The notes under the pieces: generated by a model | The model's database searches: none | Seen by the model: only the letters and a program-made list of their open reading frames with translations | What the model was told of the DNA's origin: nothing | Assembly: GCA_964459165.1 (NCBI GenBank) | Contig: CAYWKM010000007.1 | Location: 1 to 41,409 of the forward strand | Direction: 5' to 3' | Source of the DNA: RGIG4074 sp964459165 | GTDB taxonomy: Bacteria; Bacillota; Clostridia; Christensenellales; Borkfalkiaceae | Length of the DNA: 41,409 nucleotides | In this document: positions 16,488 to 24,119 of the stretch, one piece after another | Layout: every line of letters begins with the position of its first letter | How positions within the stretch are numbered: the stretch's first letter is position 1 | Program-made: the position numbers and the translations under genes

Positions 16488-16516
16488 ATTTTATCATAGG
16501 TGAAAAAGCCTGTCAA
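16488..16516 (-). promoter_or_regulatory. Promoter of the his operon
   Basis: TTGACA (16511-16516) and TAAAAT (16488-16493) with a 17-nt spacer on the minus strand. The predicted leader is about 50 nt, too short for a T-box, and shows no run of His codons. Control by a repressor or by HisG/HisZ feedback is more likely. Confidence 0.82.
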
Positions 16517-16540
16517 ACAATTACGGATAACCCTTTAAAA

Positions 16541-16580
16541 CAAAAACGCTTGCCGAAGGAATCATTTCCCTGACAAGCGT
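16541..16580 (-). terminator. Strong intrinsic terminator before the his promoter
   Basis: ACGCTTG at the 5' arm pairs with CAAGCGT at the 3' arm; the pairing continues inward to AGGGAA/TTCCTT around ATGA. A T-run follows at 16541-16545. It isolates the his operon from recG and ends the predicted short transcript starting near 16607. Confidence 0.82.
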
Positions 16581-16607
16581 GGATCAGACATTTTTCAGCC
16601 TTATATC
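16541..16607 (-). ncRNA. Candidate small RNA with its own promoter and terminator
   Basis: A consensus promoter lies just upstream (16614-16642), predicting a start near 16607. About 27 nt later a long hairpin begins (16580-16546, about 15 bp with a few G-T or mismatched positions and an ATGA loop) and is followed by TTTTTG. The transcript would be about 65 nt. It also contains a 9-codon frame (ATG near 16593) after an AAGG element, without His codons. It could be a small RNA or a short leader whose terminator attenuates read-through into hisZ. It matches no riboswitch I know. Confidence 0.45.
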
Positions 16608-16613
16608 GTGAAT

Positions 16614-16642
16614 ATCATAACAGGTTTTATCGTATTTGTCAA
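16614..16642 (-). promoter_or_regulatory. Consensus promoter of the short transcript upstream of hisZ
   Basis: TTGACA (16637-16642) and TATGAT (16614-16619) with a 17-nt spacer and an extended -10 TG on the minus strand. It lies about 40 bp past the recG stop codon, outside any gene. Confidence 0.72.
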
Positions 16643-16683
16643 ACGATTTCACTGTTTTTCTATAAATTTCTTCGACGTTCGCG

Positions 16684-18690
16684 TCAATTGAGCACGACGT
16701 CCTTCAAGCTCTCGTATTTTTCGACGGCAATCCTCCTCAATTCGTCGTTATCGAAGCGCCCGTCGAACGTTTCGTCGGAGAGCTTTTTCGCTAAAAAAAT
16801 AACGTCGGGAGGATATTTCAGATTTCGGATTTCCGAAAGCATTTTTCCGCTCTGGCGGGTTCCCATAAAATCGCCGCCGCCGCGCATGGCGAGATCCAGC
16901 TGAGCGATCTTGAAGCCGTCGGAATTTTCCTTTATGATCTTCAGCCGCTCGACGCTCGCCTCCGTTTCGCTGCCCGCGAGCAAAAAACAATAGCTTTGAT
17001 CCTCTCCTCTGCCCACTCGCCCGCGAAGCTGATGCAGCTGGGAGAGCCCGAAGCGTTCCGCGTTATAAATGACCATGATGGTAGCGTCGGGGACGTCCAC
17101 GCCCACTTCAACGACGGTGGTCGCCACGAGGCAATCGTACTTTTTATCCTTAAAATCCTGCATGATCTGATTTTTTTCTTTATCCTTGAGCTTTCCGTGA
17201 AGAAGCGCGAACCTTAAAGAGGGAAGCCGCCCTTTCAGCTCCTCGAAAAGCTCGGTGACGCTCATCACCGTGCCTTCTTCGTCGTCCTCTATTTTGGCGC
17301 AGACGAAATAAGCCTGCTTCCCCAAAGCGCATTGATTGCGGATATACTCCAACATATCGTCGTATTTACGCGACGAGACGACGGAAGTGGAAATTTCTTT
17401 GCGGCGTTTGGGTTTGTCGGCGATCGTTGTAACGTCGAGATCTCCGTAAAAAATAAGGGCGAGCGTGCGGGGAATCGGCGTTGCGCTCATGACTAAAACA
17501 TCCGCCGCCGCTCCCTTATTGCTGAGCGAGCTCCTTTGAGCTACGCCGAAGCGATGTTGTTCGTCCACGACGCAAAAGGTGAGACGCGGAATTTCGACGT
17601 CGCCTTGAATGACGGCGTGCGTGCCGCAGACGATATCGACGGTTCCCTCCTTTAACCGCCGTTTAATATCCGCCTTCTCCTTCGCCGTGCTCGCGCCCGA
17701 AAGATACTCTACGCAGTAATCGGGAAACATCTGTTTCAGCACGTGATAGTTTTGTTTGGCGAGCACCTCGGTCGGCGATAAATAAGCCGCCTGATATCCG
17801 CTCTTCACCGCCATAAAAATACCGCAAAGCGCGACGGCGGTCTTCCCGCAGCCGACGTCCCCTTGAATCAGACGATTCATTTGGCGGGGAGAATGCACGT
17901 TTTCAAAAATATCATTCACCGCTTTTTTCTGCCCTTCGGTAAACTCAAAGGAGAAACGCTCGGAAAATTTTTTTACCTCCGCAGCCGTAACCGAATAAGG
18001 ATTGACGCGAACGGCGTTTTTATCCCCCTTGATGATTTTAAAGGCGGATATCAATACGAAATATTCTTCCAGCGCAATGCGCTCCGCCGCAACGTCGCGT
18101 TCCTCCGCCGTAGGGGGGTTATGAATATCGTAAAAAGCTTTTTCGAGGGGATAAACGTCGTATTTTTTTAATATCGGCGCAGGGATGACGGAAGAAAGAT
18201 CCAACTTGGGAAGAGCGTTCCTGACGGCTTCCCGCACGATCCTCTGCGTGAGAGATCCCTTTAAAGAATACACGGGAACGATTCCCTTCAAGCGATAATT
18301 CTTATCGAGTTCCTCGAAGGATGCGTTCACCACGCTGATCCGGCCGTATTTATTCTGTATTCTGCCGTAAAACAGATACTCCCCCTCTTTCAGCTTTTGA
18401 GCTACATACGGCATATTGAACCAGACGGCGGTAAAAGAAAAACCGTTTTGAGTACAGTATGCCCTTACCGTTTTCAGGCGGCTGTAAAAATTGACGGGGA
18501 GAACCTTTACGACCTCACAGGCGAAGAGCGCCGTATCGTTATGATACGTTTCCGTGATGGATTTTCGTTCGCTCATATCGAGATATGCCTTAGGATAGTA
18601 CTTTACCAAGTCCTCCGCCGTAAAAATATTCAGTTTGTTGAAGTCCTTTTCCCTCTTCTCCGTGACTCCCTTTATGTTTTTTAATTGCAT
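16684..18690 (-). CDS. recG: ATP-dependent DNA helicase RecG
   Basis: The 668-residue protein remodels stalled replication forks and Holliday junctions. It has an N-terminal wedge/OB region (about 50-150), Walker A GDVGCGKT (277-284), the DEQH box (376-379), SATPIPRTLAL, the GVDVPDA motif and QLRGRVGRG, then the RecG C-terminal region. ATG 18690 is chosen because the family starts there (IKGVTEKREKDFNKLNI), and upstream in-frame sequence to 18762 overlaps a terminator hairpin. The ribosome binding site is weak and no promoter is obvious, so recG probably depends on read-through from fakA. Confidence 0.96.
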   Translation of the reverse strand: MQLKNIKGVTEKREKDFNKLNIFTAEDLVKYYPKAYLDMSERKSITETYHNDTALFACEVVKVLPVNFYSRLKTVRAYCTQNGFSFTAVWFNMPYVAQKLKEGEYLFYGRIQNKYGRISVVNASFEELDKNYRLKGIVPVYSLKGSLTQRIVREAVRNALPKLDLSSVIPAPILKKYDVYPLEKAFYDIHNPPTAEERDVAAERIALEEYFVLISAFKIIKGDKNAVRVNPYSVTAAEVKKFSERFSFEFTEGQKKAVNDIFENVHSPRQMNRLIQGDVGCGKTAVALCGIFMAVKSGYQAAYLSPTEVLAKQNYHVLKQMFPDYCVEYLSGASTAKEKADIKRRLKEGTVDIVCGTHAVIQGDVEIPRLTFCVVDEQHRFGVAQRSSLSNKGAAADVLVMSATPIPRTLALIFYGDLDVTTIADKPKRRKEISTSVVSSRKYDDMLEYIRNQCALGKQAYFVCAKIEDDEEGTVMSVTELFEELKGRLPSLRFALLHGKLKDKEKNQIMQDFKDKKYDCLVATTVVEVGVDVPDATIMVIYNAERFGLSQLHQLRGRVGRGEDQSYCFLLAGSETEASVERLKIIKENSDGFKIAQLDLAMRGGGDFMGTRQSGKMLSEIRNLKYPPDVIFLAKKLSDETFDGRFDNDELRRIAVEKYESLKDVVLN

Positions 18691-18716
18691 ATCGATACCG
18701 CTTTTTTCCTCTCTAT

Positions 18717-18749
18717 AAGAAAAACGGGAAGCGTTTATCGCCTTCCGTT
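18717..18749 (-). terminator. Terminator between fakA and recG
   Basis: An 11-bp stem with one mismatch (18739-18749 with 18723-18733) and a short AT loop is followed on the minus strand by TTTTTCTT. It lies 25 bp past the fakA stop and about 27 bp before the recG start, so it should reduce recG expression. Confidence 0.68.
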
Positions 18750-18773
18750 TTATCATGCGCACACCGCCGCAAA

Positions 18774-20426
18774 TTATTCAAGTGAAAGAATATAGTAATA
18801 AACCGGCTGACCGCCCTGATGGTAATCCACGTCGCAATCGGAGAAGCGTTCCGCCACTTTCTTGGAAAGCTCTTCTGCCTGCTCTTCCGTCACGTCTTCG
18901 CCGTAATAGAGCGTAATGACCTCGTGGAAATCCTCCTTTAAGCATTCGAGAAGGGAAAGAACCGTTTCGTCGATATCTTTGCCCTTTGCGAGAATCTTTT
19001 TATCGTCGAGACCGATAATATCCCCTTCCTCTATCTCAAAACCGTTTACGTTGGTCGTTCTTACGGCGTGCGTAACCTGACCGACGACGACGTTATCGAG
19101 CGCATGGATCATGTTGACGTTGTTTTCTTCCACGCTGGCTTCGGGATTGAAAGCAAGAGCCGCAGAAAATCCCTGAGGGATATTTTTCGTGGGAACGACG
19201 TGAATGATTCTGTTTTCCACGAGCGCCTTTGCCTGTTCCGCCGCGAGAATGATATTCTTATTATTGGGGAAGACGAAGACGTTCTTTGCATTGATGCGTT
19301 GAACCGCGCTCGCGATATCGTTCGCACTGGGGTTCATCGTCTGACCGCCCTCGATAATCTTATCTACGAACAAATCCTTAAAGATATCCGAGAGTCCTTT
19401 CCCCGCGCAGATGGCAAGCATGCCCATCTCCTTCTTTTCCGCCTCGCGCTTCGCGCGAACCTGACGGTTTTCCTCGAGCATATTTTCGATTTTGATGCGG
19501 TCGAGCTCGCCCAATTCCAAAGCGTAGCCCAGAGCGACGCCGGGCGTATTGGTATGGACGTGAATCTTAACCATTTCGAGGTCGCCGATACAAATGACGC
19601 AATCACCGATCCCCATCAGTTTCTCTTTGAGTCGATCGATGTCGGAGAGGGTCGTGCTCATCTTCAAATTGATGATGAAAAATTCGGTGCAATAGGCAAA
19701 CTGAATCTCGCCGAGCTCCAAATTGATAATATCGGAATTATCTCCGAACTCCCCTCGAGAAACGGGAGGCTGTGCGACAGGCTCGGTCGCGCTTACGTCC
19801 GCGCCGATATCCTCGCCCGTGAGGGCGGAAAGGAATCCGCGGAAAATCGTCATGAGTCCTACGCCGCCGCTGTCGACGACGCCTGCCTTTTTCAGGACGG
19901 GGAGAAGCTCGGGCGTGAGAGCGAGCGCCCTTTCGCCCTCTTCGATGACTTCGCGAAGGAACGCTTCGAAGTCCTTTTTACGCGAAGCAATCTTTACCGC
20001 ATACTCGCTCATCATGCGAATGACGGTAAGAATCGTTCCCTCCTTAGGAATCGATACGGCGTTATACGCAATCTTCGTTCCCTCTTCCATCGCACGGGCA
20101 AACATTCTGGTATCGAAATCGCCCCCCTCGCGGATGACGGAACAAATTCCTCTGAAAATCTGCGAAGTGATAACGCCGGAATTTCCTCTTGCGCCGCGCA
20201 ACGCGCCCTTGGAAACGGCGTCGCAGATCTCCCTGAAATTATTCGATTGACAGGCCGTCATCTCCTTGACGGCGGATTGCATCGTCATGGACATATTCGT
20301 GCCCGTATCGCCGTCGGGAACGGGGAATACGTTCAGCGCATCCACCTTGGCTCTATTCATTTCAAGTAATTTAGCGCCGGTAAGAACCATCTTGCGGAAC
20401 TCGGTGCTGTTAATTGTTTTTTGCAT
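18774..20426 (-). CDS. fakA: Fatty acid kinase FakA (DAK2/DhaL-domain protein, YloV family)
   Basis: The 550-residue protein has an N-terminal DhaL kinase domain with the Mg-ADP motif PVPDGDTGTNM (36-46) and GARGNSGVI, a middle linking domain, and a C-terminal DegV-like region. This is the architecture of FakA, which phosphorylates FakB-bound fatty acids. Its place after asp23 and before recG is the conserved Firmicutes order (yloU-yloV-recG, usually with sda genes between). A DegV/FakB-type protein is encoded at 6719-7597. Promoter and leader are shared with asp23. Confidence 0.95.
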   Translation of the reverse strand: MQKTINSTEFRKMVLTGAKLLEMNRAKVDALNVFPVPDGDTGTNMSMTMQSAVKEMTACQSNNFREICDAVSKGALRGARGNSGVITSQIFRGICSVIREGGDFDTRMFARAMEEGTKIAYNAVSIPKEGTILTVIRMMSEYAVKIASRKKDFEAFLREVIEEGERALALTPELLPVLKKAGVVDSGGVGLMTIFRGFLSALTGEDIGADVSATEPVAQPPVSRGEFGDNSDIINLELGEIQFAYCTEFFIINLKMSTTLSDIDRLKEKLMGIGDCVICIGDLEMVKIHVHTNTPGVALGYALELGELDRIKIENMLEENRQVRAKREAEKKEMGMLAICAGKGLSDIFKDLFVDKIIEGGQTMNPSANDIASAVQRINAKNVFVFPNNKNIILAAEQAKALVENRIIHVVPTKNIPQGFSAALAFNPEASVEENNVNMIHALDNVVVGQVTHAVRTTNVNGFEIEEGDIIGLDDKKILAKGKDIDETVLSLLECLKEDFHEVITLYYGEDVTEEQAEELSKKVAERFSDCDVDYHQGGQPVYYYILSLE

Positions 20427-20473
20427 GAAAATCTCCTCTTCTTAAGAGCAACATAAAAAGCGTAAAGCTTCTC

Positions 20474-20824
20474 TTACAGTTTTACGCCGATAACATTGAC
20501 GTTTACGGTATCAACGATCATGCCCGTGAATTTTTCAACCTTATATTTGATACATTCTTTTAACGATTCGGCTACTGCGTTGATCGATACGCCATATTTA
20601 ATAATGACGTAAACGTCGATATATATTCTATTGCCGGAAGTCGTGACCTTGACGCCCCTACCGCCGGGATCTTTTTTTAACAATTCGGAGAGACTGTCTG
20701 TAAACCTGCGAGACACCGTTTCCACAATGCCGTAACTTTCTGTCGCAGCCTGAGAGGCAACCTTTGCGATTGCCAGATCCGAAATTGAAATTTTGCCGTA
20801 GGCATTATCTGTATTTACTGACAT
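20474..20824 (-). CDS. Asp23/Gls24 family envelope stress protein (YloU-like)
   Basis: The 116-residue protein has the Asp23 domain: GKISISDLAIAKVASQAA near the start, then GVKVT, YIDVYVIIKYGVSI, and a closing VDTVNVNVIGVKL. These small cytoplasmic proteins gather at the membrane in some Gram-positives and are linked to envelope stress; the exact role is unclear. It leads the asp23-fakA transcript, diverging from rpmB as in many Firmicutes. An AGGAG site precedes the ATG. Confidence 0.95.
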   Translation of the reverse strand: MSVNTDNAYGKISISDLAIAKVASQAATESYGIVETVSRRFTDSLSELLKKDPGGRGVKVTTSGNRIYIDVYVIIKYGVSINAVAESLKECIKYKVEKFTGMIVDTVNVNVIGVKL

Positions 20825-20846
20825 AATTTTCTCCTGTTACCCCTCT

Positions 20847-20875
20847 ATATTACATTATTTAGAAGAATTTTGCAA
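20847..20875 (-). promoter_or_regulatory. Promoter of asp23-fakA
   Basis: TTGCAA (20870-20875) and TAATAT (20847-20852) with a 17-nt spacer on the minus strand. It is back to back with the rpmB promoter, about 60 bp away. Confidence 0.72.
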
Positions 20876-20937
20876 GTATTTACCACGATTTTTACAAATT
20901 ATTTTTGGTATTTCAAAAAAATAACGCCTAAATTCAT

Positions 20938-20966
20938 TTGCTTTTTATTCCGAATGATGTTATAAT
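20938..20966 (+). promoter_or_regulatory. Promoter of rpmB
   Basis: TTGCTT (20938-20943) and consensus TATAAT (20961-20966) with a 17-nt spacer and an extended -10 TG. This is the best plus-strand promoter in the window. The predicted leader is about 63 nt. Confidence 0.8.
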
Positions 20967-21035
20967 ATTTGCATTCGTGTAAAAAATTTTTATGAATTAT
21001 TCTGTAAACTCAGGTTTCCCTCGGAGGTGTTTAAT

Positions 21036-21224
21036 ATGTCAAGAGTTTGTGCCATTTGCGGAAAAACACAGATTGCCGGCAATAATGTAAGCCACAGTAA
21101 TCGCAAGACGAAGAGAACGTTCGGCGTGAACGTTCAGAAGGTTTCTTTCGTCCGGAACGGAAAAGTTACGAAAGATTACGTTTGCGCAAGATGTCTCAAG
21201 AGCGACAAAGTGGAACGCGCTTAA
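21036..21224 (+). CDS. rpmB: 50S ribosomal protein L28, zinc-binding form
   Basis: The 62-residue protein begins MSRVCAICGK and carries two Cys pairs (Cys5/Cys8 and Cys50/Cys53) that would bind zinc, with basic sequence between, as in the C+ form of L28. The ATG at 21036 lies 8 nt after a strong GGAGG; an in-frame GTG 9 nt upstream overlaps that site and is rejected. It is the only convincing plus-strand gene here, single with its own promoter and terminators, as usual in Firmicutes. Confidence 0.97.
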   Translation: MSRVCAICGKTQIAGNNVSHSNRKTKRTFGVNVQKVSFVRNGKVTKDYVCARCLKSDKVERA

Positions 21225-21240
21225 ATGAAAAGGAAAATAT

Positions 21241-21275
21241 AAAACCGTCTCGCAAAAAGAGACGGTTTTATTTCT
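21241..21275. terminator. Bidirectional terminator between rpmB and thiN
   Basis: An 11-bp perfect stem (21241-21251 with 21259-21269) with a 7-nt loop. T-rich runs follow in both directions, so it can end rpmB from the left and rpe-thiN from the right. Confidence 0.85.
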
Positions 21276-21287
21276 TGTTGAAATACG

Positions 21288-21327
21288 ATCCGGCAGCAGC
21301 GCCCAATCCTGTATGCCGGATTTTTTG
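21288..21327 (+). terminator. Second terminator downstream of rpmB
   Basis: ATCCGGCA (21288-21295) pairs with TGCCGGAT (21314-21321) and a run of six T follows on the plus strand. It backs up the first rpmB terminator. A third small palindrome lies at 21389-21405. Confidence 0.6.
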
Positions 21328-21419
21328 CTCGTCAAACGTTTTCGATTCTTATCTGCCTGATTCCGGAAACAATCCCGAGCGCGAGCCGAACCGCCTTAGG
21401 CGGTTTTACGCAAATGCTT

Positions 21420-22043
21420 TCAGCCGCCTGCTTCCCCTTTCTTTTTCCTGTTCACGCATACGAGAAGAATCCCTTCTTTACAGAAGAATCCGGCTTTGTC
21501 GCTTTCGACCAAATTGGAAATTCCGCGGCAGGAGCCCTTTTCCAGCCGCAACTCGTTTAACGGATAATGCAGCCCGTAAGAGCTTTCTACAAACGCGTCG
21601 CCGAAAAAGGGGATAAGCGAAATCGTGCGCCCCTTATAGCCGTCTAATTCGGTTTCGCCGTCGGTAAAGAACATTTTACTGTAATTCGTCCGAATCACGC
21701 AGGGAACGTTATGCGAGAACGCATAATACATTAAATGCAGATTTCCCAAAAAATGATCCTCTCTCTTTCCTCCCGCGCCGTAAACGGTTATTTGTTCGAC
21801 GCCCGCTTCGATCATTTTCCGAAGGGCGATCTCTCCGTCCGTAAAATTCTTTTCTTCGGGATAAATCTTTTTAGGCGACGGAATCGGCGCAATGGAAAGG
21901 GAATCGAAATCGCCGATGTTTTCGTCGATATGCGTCTTGTCCTTTGCCCATAGATAAGCCCCGTCGCAACAATAGACGAGACTGTCTTTGTCGTCGATCT
22001 CCCGTTCGTACGGTTCCCCGTTCAGTAAAATAATTCCCTCCAC
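21420..22043 (-). CDS. thiN: Thiamine pyrophosphokinase
   Basis: The 207-residue enzyme makes thiamine pyrophosphate from thiamine and ATP. Motifs: CCDGAYLWA (25-33), IGDFDSLS (43-50), KNFTDGEIAL (65-74, matching the family EKDxTD) and YGAGGKREDHFLGNL (88-102). It follows rpe by 3 bp, as in the yloS position of Bacillus. The start codon appears to be GTG at 22043. A perfect GGAGGG lies just inside this frame (about 22035-22040), so initiation further in at a non-ATG codon cannot be excluded, although the next sequence (IILLNGEP) belongs to the domain. Confidence 0.92.
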   Translation of the reverse strand: MEGIILLNGEPYEREIDDKDSLVYCCDGAYLWAKDKTHIDENIGDFDSLSIAPIPSPKKIYPEEKNFTDGEIALRKMIEAGVEQITVYGAGGKREDHFLGNLHLMYYAFSHNVPCVIRTNYSKMFFTDGETELDGYKGRTISLIPFFGDAFVESSYGLHYPLNELRLEKGSCRGISNLVESDKAGFFCKEGILLVCVNRKKKGEAGG

Positions 22044-22046
22044 GAT

Positions 22047-22703
22047 TTAGCCGTTCCTCAACTTGTCGATCGCCTGTTGAATATTTCCGTATCCGAAAAC
22101 AGTATTCCCCGCCACGATGACGTTTGCTCCCGCCGCCTTCACCGCGCCGACGTTTTCAAAAGTGACGCCGCCGTCCACTTCGAGATCGATGTCTTTGCCC
22201 GTGCGGTCGATGAGGTCCTTCGCCTGCTGCAACTTGTTGAGCGTATCCAAAATGAATCGCTGTCCGCCGAATCCCGGATAAACGCTCATCAAAAGCAACA
22301 TATCGCACATTTCGATGCAGTTGTAAATGCAATTTAACGGCGTGTTCGGGTTGAGGACGACGCCGCAACGGCAACCGTCGTTGTGAATTTCATGCAGAAC
22401 GTTGACGAGATTGCTTCCGCAGGCTTCATAGTGAACGGTGATATCCGTCGCGCCGACTTTTATGAACTTTTCAATATAGTTTTGAGGATTGACCATCATC
22501 AGATGACAATCGAGCGGGAGCGAAGTATACTCTCGGATATTCTCTATCATTTTAGGTCCGAACGTAAGATTCCGGACAAAAACGCCGTCCATAACGTCGC
22601 AGTGAATAATGTCCGCGCCCGCCTTTTCGAGCTCGACGACGGTCTCTCCCATACGGCAAAAATTAGCCGACAAAATGGAAGGCGCTATTTTGATGTCTTT
22701 CAT
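22047..22703 (-). CDS. rpe: Ribulose-phosphate 3-epimerase
   Basis: The 218-residue barrel interconverts ribulose-5-phosphate and xylulose-5-phosphate in the pentose phosphate pathway. Metal and catalytic residues are visible: His34 and Asp36 (HCDVMDG), His67 (DCHLMMV) and Asp177 (DGGV). The SVYPGFGGQRF loop is typical. It leads an rpe-thiN transcript with its own promoter and an AAGGGG ribosome binding site. Confidence 0.97.
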   Translation of the reverse strand: MKDIKIAPSILSANFCRMGETVVELEKAGADIIHCDVMDGVFVRNLTFGPKMIENIREYTSLPLDCHLMMVNPQNYIEKFIKVGATDITVHYEACGSNLVNVLHEIHNDGCRCGVVLNPNTPLNCIYNCIEMCDMLLLMSVYPGFGGQRFILDTLNKLQQAKDLIDRTGKDIDLEVDGGVTFENVGAVKAAGANVIVAGNTVFGYGNIQQAIDKLRNG

Positions 22704-22803
22704 TTTTTGTTTCCCCTTAGATAATTTTTTTATGATTCTTTTGACGAAAAACGTCTCGTTTATTTTTGTTTACAACAACAATTCGCCGTCCCTGAATAGC
22801 GAT

Positions 22804-22832
22804 ATTATACTCCGATACGGCGGAAAATTCAA
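22804..22832 (-). promoter_or_regulatory. Promoter of rpe-thiN
   Basis: TTGAAT (22827-22832) and consensus TATAAT (22804-22809) with a 17-nt spacer on the minus strand. The predicted leader is about 95 nt. The gap 22704-22994 holds nothing else I recognise apart from a duplicated GAACGTTT. Confidence 0.8.
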
Positions 22833-22994
22833 TAGCGAAAATAAAAATATTCGCAATTATTTTCTTCCGAAGACCCTATGCGAAACGTTCAAAAAAGGCG
22901 ACGGAAAAGGAAAACGTTCAAATTCTTTTATGCCCGTGAGGGAGAATCCGCTATCTTGATACCTTTTTTTAATATGGTACTTTCCGCAATTCTT

Positions 22995-24044
22995 TTATGA
23001 GAATTTATTTCCGTCCTTCAAATAACTTGCCCTCAACTGTCCGCAAGCCCCGCCGATATCCGAACCGATCTGACGGCGCAAGGTAGCCGAGAGTCCGTTC
23101 CTTTCGAGCGCGCCCAAAAAGCGATAGGCGCTTTTATTGTCGGCAGATCTGAGCGTACGCTCTTTTACCTCGTTTAGCCGTATAAGGTTGACGTGGCAGG
23201 GTTTTCCCTTTAAAAGCTTTACGAGCGAAAGCGCGTGCTCTTCGTCGCAATTTTCGCCGTCGATCAGCGTATATTCGAAATAATATCTCCTTCCCGTCCT
23301 TTCAAAATAGAAAGCGCAGGCTTTTAAGATTTCTTCTATTTTATAAGCCTTCGCTACGGGCATGATTCTCTTTCTCTCTTCATCCGAAACGGCGTGCAGA
23401 GAAATCGTAAGATTTAGGGGAATCCCTTCCTTTGCCAGCTCGTAAATTTTCGGAACGAGACCGCAGGTCGATAAGGAAATATTTCTCGCCGAGATGCGAA
23501 TCCCCTCTTCCGCCGTTATATTGCGCAGAAATTTAAGCGTATTTTCGTAGTTGTCGAGCGGCTCGCCGCTGCCCATCAGGACGACGTTCGTAACGCCCCT
23601 TTCCCCGTTTTCCGAATAAAGAGCGTTGATTTTCAGGACCTGCGCGAGAATTTCGCCGGAGGTCAAATTTCTGACTAATCCATTCAAAGTGGAAGCGCAG
23701 AACGCGCATCCCATGCGGCAGCCGACCTGCGTGGAAACGCACTGCGTATTGCCGTATTTATAGCGCATGAGCACGCCCTCGATGAGATTCCCGTCCGAAA
23801 GCTGAAACAAAAATTTAACCGTTCCGTCGGAGGAAGTAAACGTTTCGCGCACGCGGATGGCTTCGTCCTCGAATTTTTCGAGGAGCTTTTCCCTAAAGGC
23901 TTTGGGAAGATCGGTGATTTCGCCGATGCTCTTGCCTTTCATCAATCCTTCATAAAGCTGTTTCGCCCGAAACTTTTTTTCGCCCGTTTCAAGAACGAGC
24001 GACTGTATTTCCGTATAGGACAAGTCCTGAATAATTTCTTTCAT
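22995..24044 (-). CDS. rlmN: 23S rRNA / tRNA adenine-C2 methyltransferase, radical SAM
   Basis: The 349-residue enzyme methylates A2503 of 23S rRNA and A37 of some tRNAs. The radical-SAM cluster motif is CX3CX2C (Cys109, Cys113, Cys116 in GCRMGCAFCAS), with the GSGEPLDN SAM motif and the C-terminal GGACGQL whose Cys334 becomes the methyl carrier. ATG 24044 is preferred (GGTGA upstream); another ATG at 24056 would add four residues. It follows rsmB by 75 bp containing a hairpin. The prpC-prkC-rsgA genes usually found next are absent. Confidence 0.95.
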   Translation of the reverse strand: MKEIIQDLSYTEIQSLVLETGEKKFRAKQLYEGLMKGKSIGEITDLPKAFREKLLEKFEDEAIRVRETFTSSDGTVKFLFQLSDGNLIEGVLMRYKYGNTQCVSTQVGCRMGCAFCASTLNGLVRNLTSGEILAQVLKINALYSENGERGVTNVVLMGSGEPLDNYENTLKFLRNITAEEGIRISARNISLSTCGLVPKIYELAKEGIPLNLTISLHAVSDEERKRIMPVAKAYKIEEILKACAFYFERTGRRYYFEYTLIDGENCDEEHALSLVKLLKGKPCHVNLIRLNEVKERTLRSADNKSAYRFLGALERNGLSATLRRQIGSDIGGACGQLRASYLKDGNKFS

Positions 24045-24084
24045 GTTAATCACCATTCCGTGCGGTTAAGGCACAAATAGGGAA

Positions 24085-24117
24085 TGAAAAATACAGCCGC
24101 ATATTTTGTATTTTTCA
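24085..24117 (-). repeat. Inverted repeat between rsmB and rlmN
   Basis: TGAAAAATACA and TGTATTTTTCA (24085-24095 and 24107-24117) form a perfect 11-bp AT-rich stem with an 11-nt loop, starting 2 bp past the rsmB stop. There is no good T-run after it. It may be a weak terminator or an RNA-processing or stability element inside the operon. Confidence 0.45.
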
Positions 24118-24119
24118 CG

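Noticed and set aside
16433..16607. T-box or His attenuator in front of hisZ
   Set aside because: No T-box core sequence and no run of His codons; the transcript to the terminator is only about 65 nt.
19068..20369. A 433-codon plus-strand frame opposite fakA
   Set aside because: It is an antisense shadow of the well-conserved fakA gene, with no start signal or family resemblance.
22704..22994. A hidden small gene in the gap where prpC-prkC-rsgA usually lie
   Set aside because: Only the rpe promoter and a short direct repeat (GAACGTTT twice) are visible; all frames are short and lack start signals.
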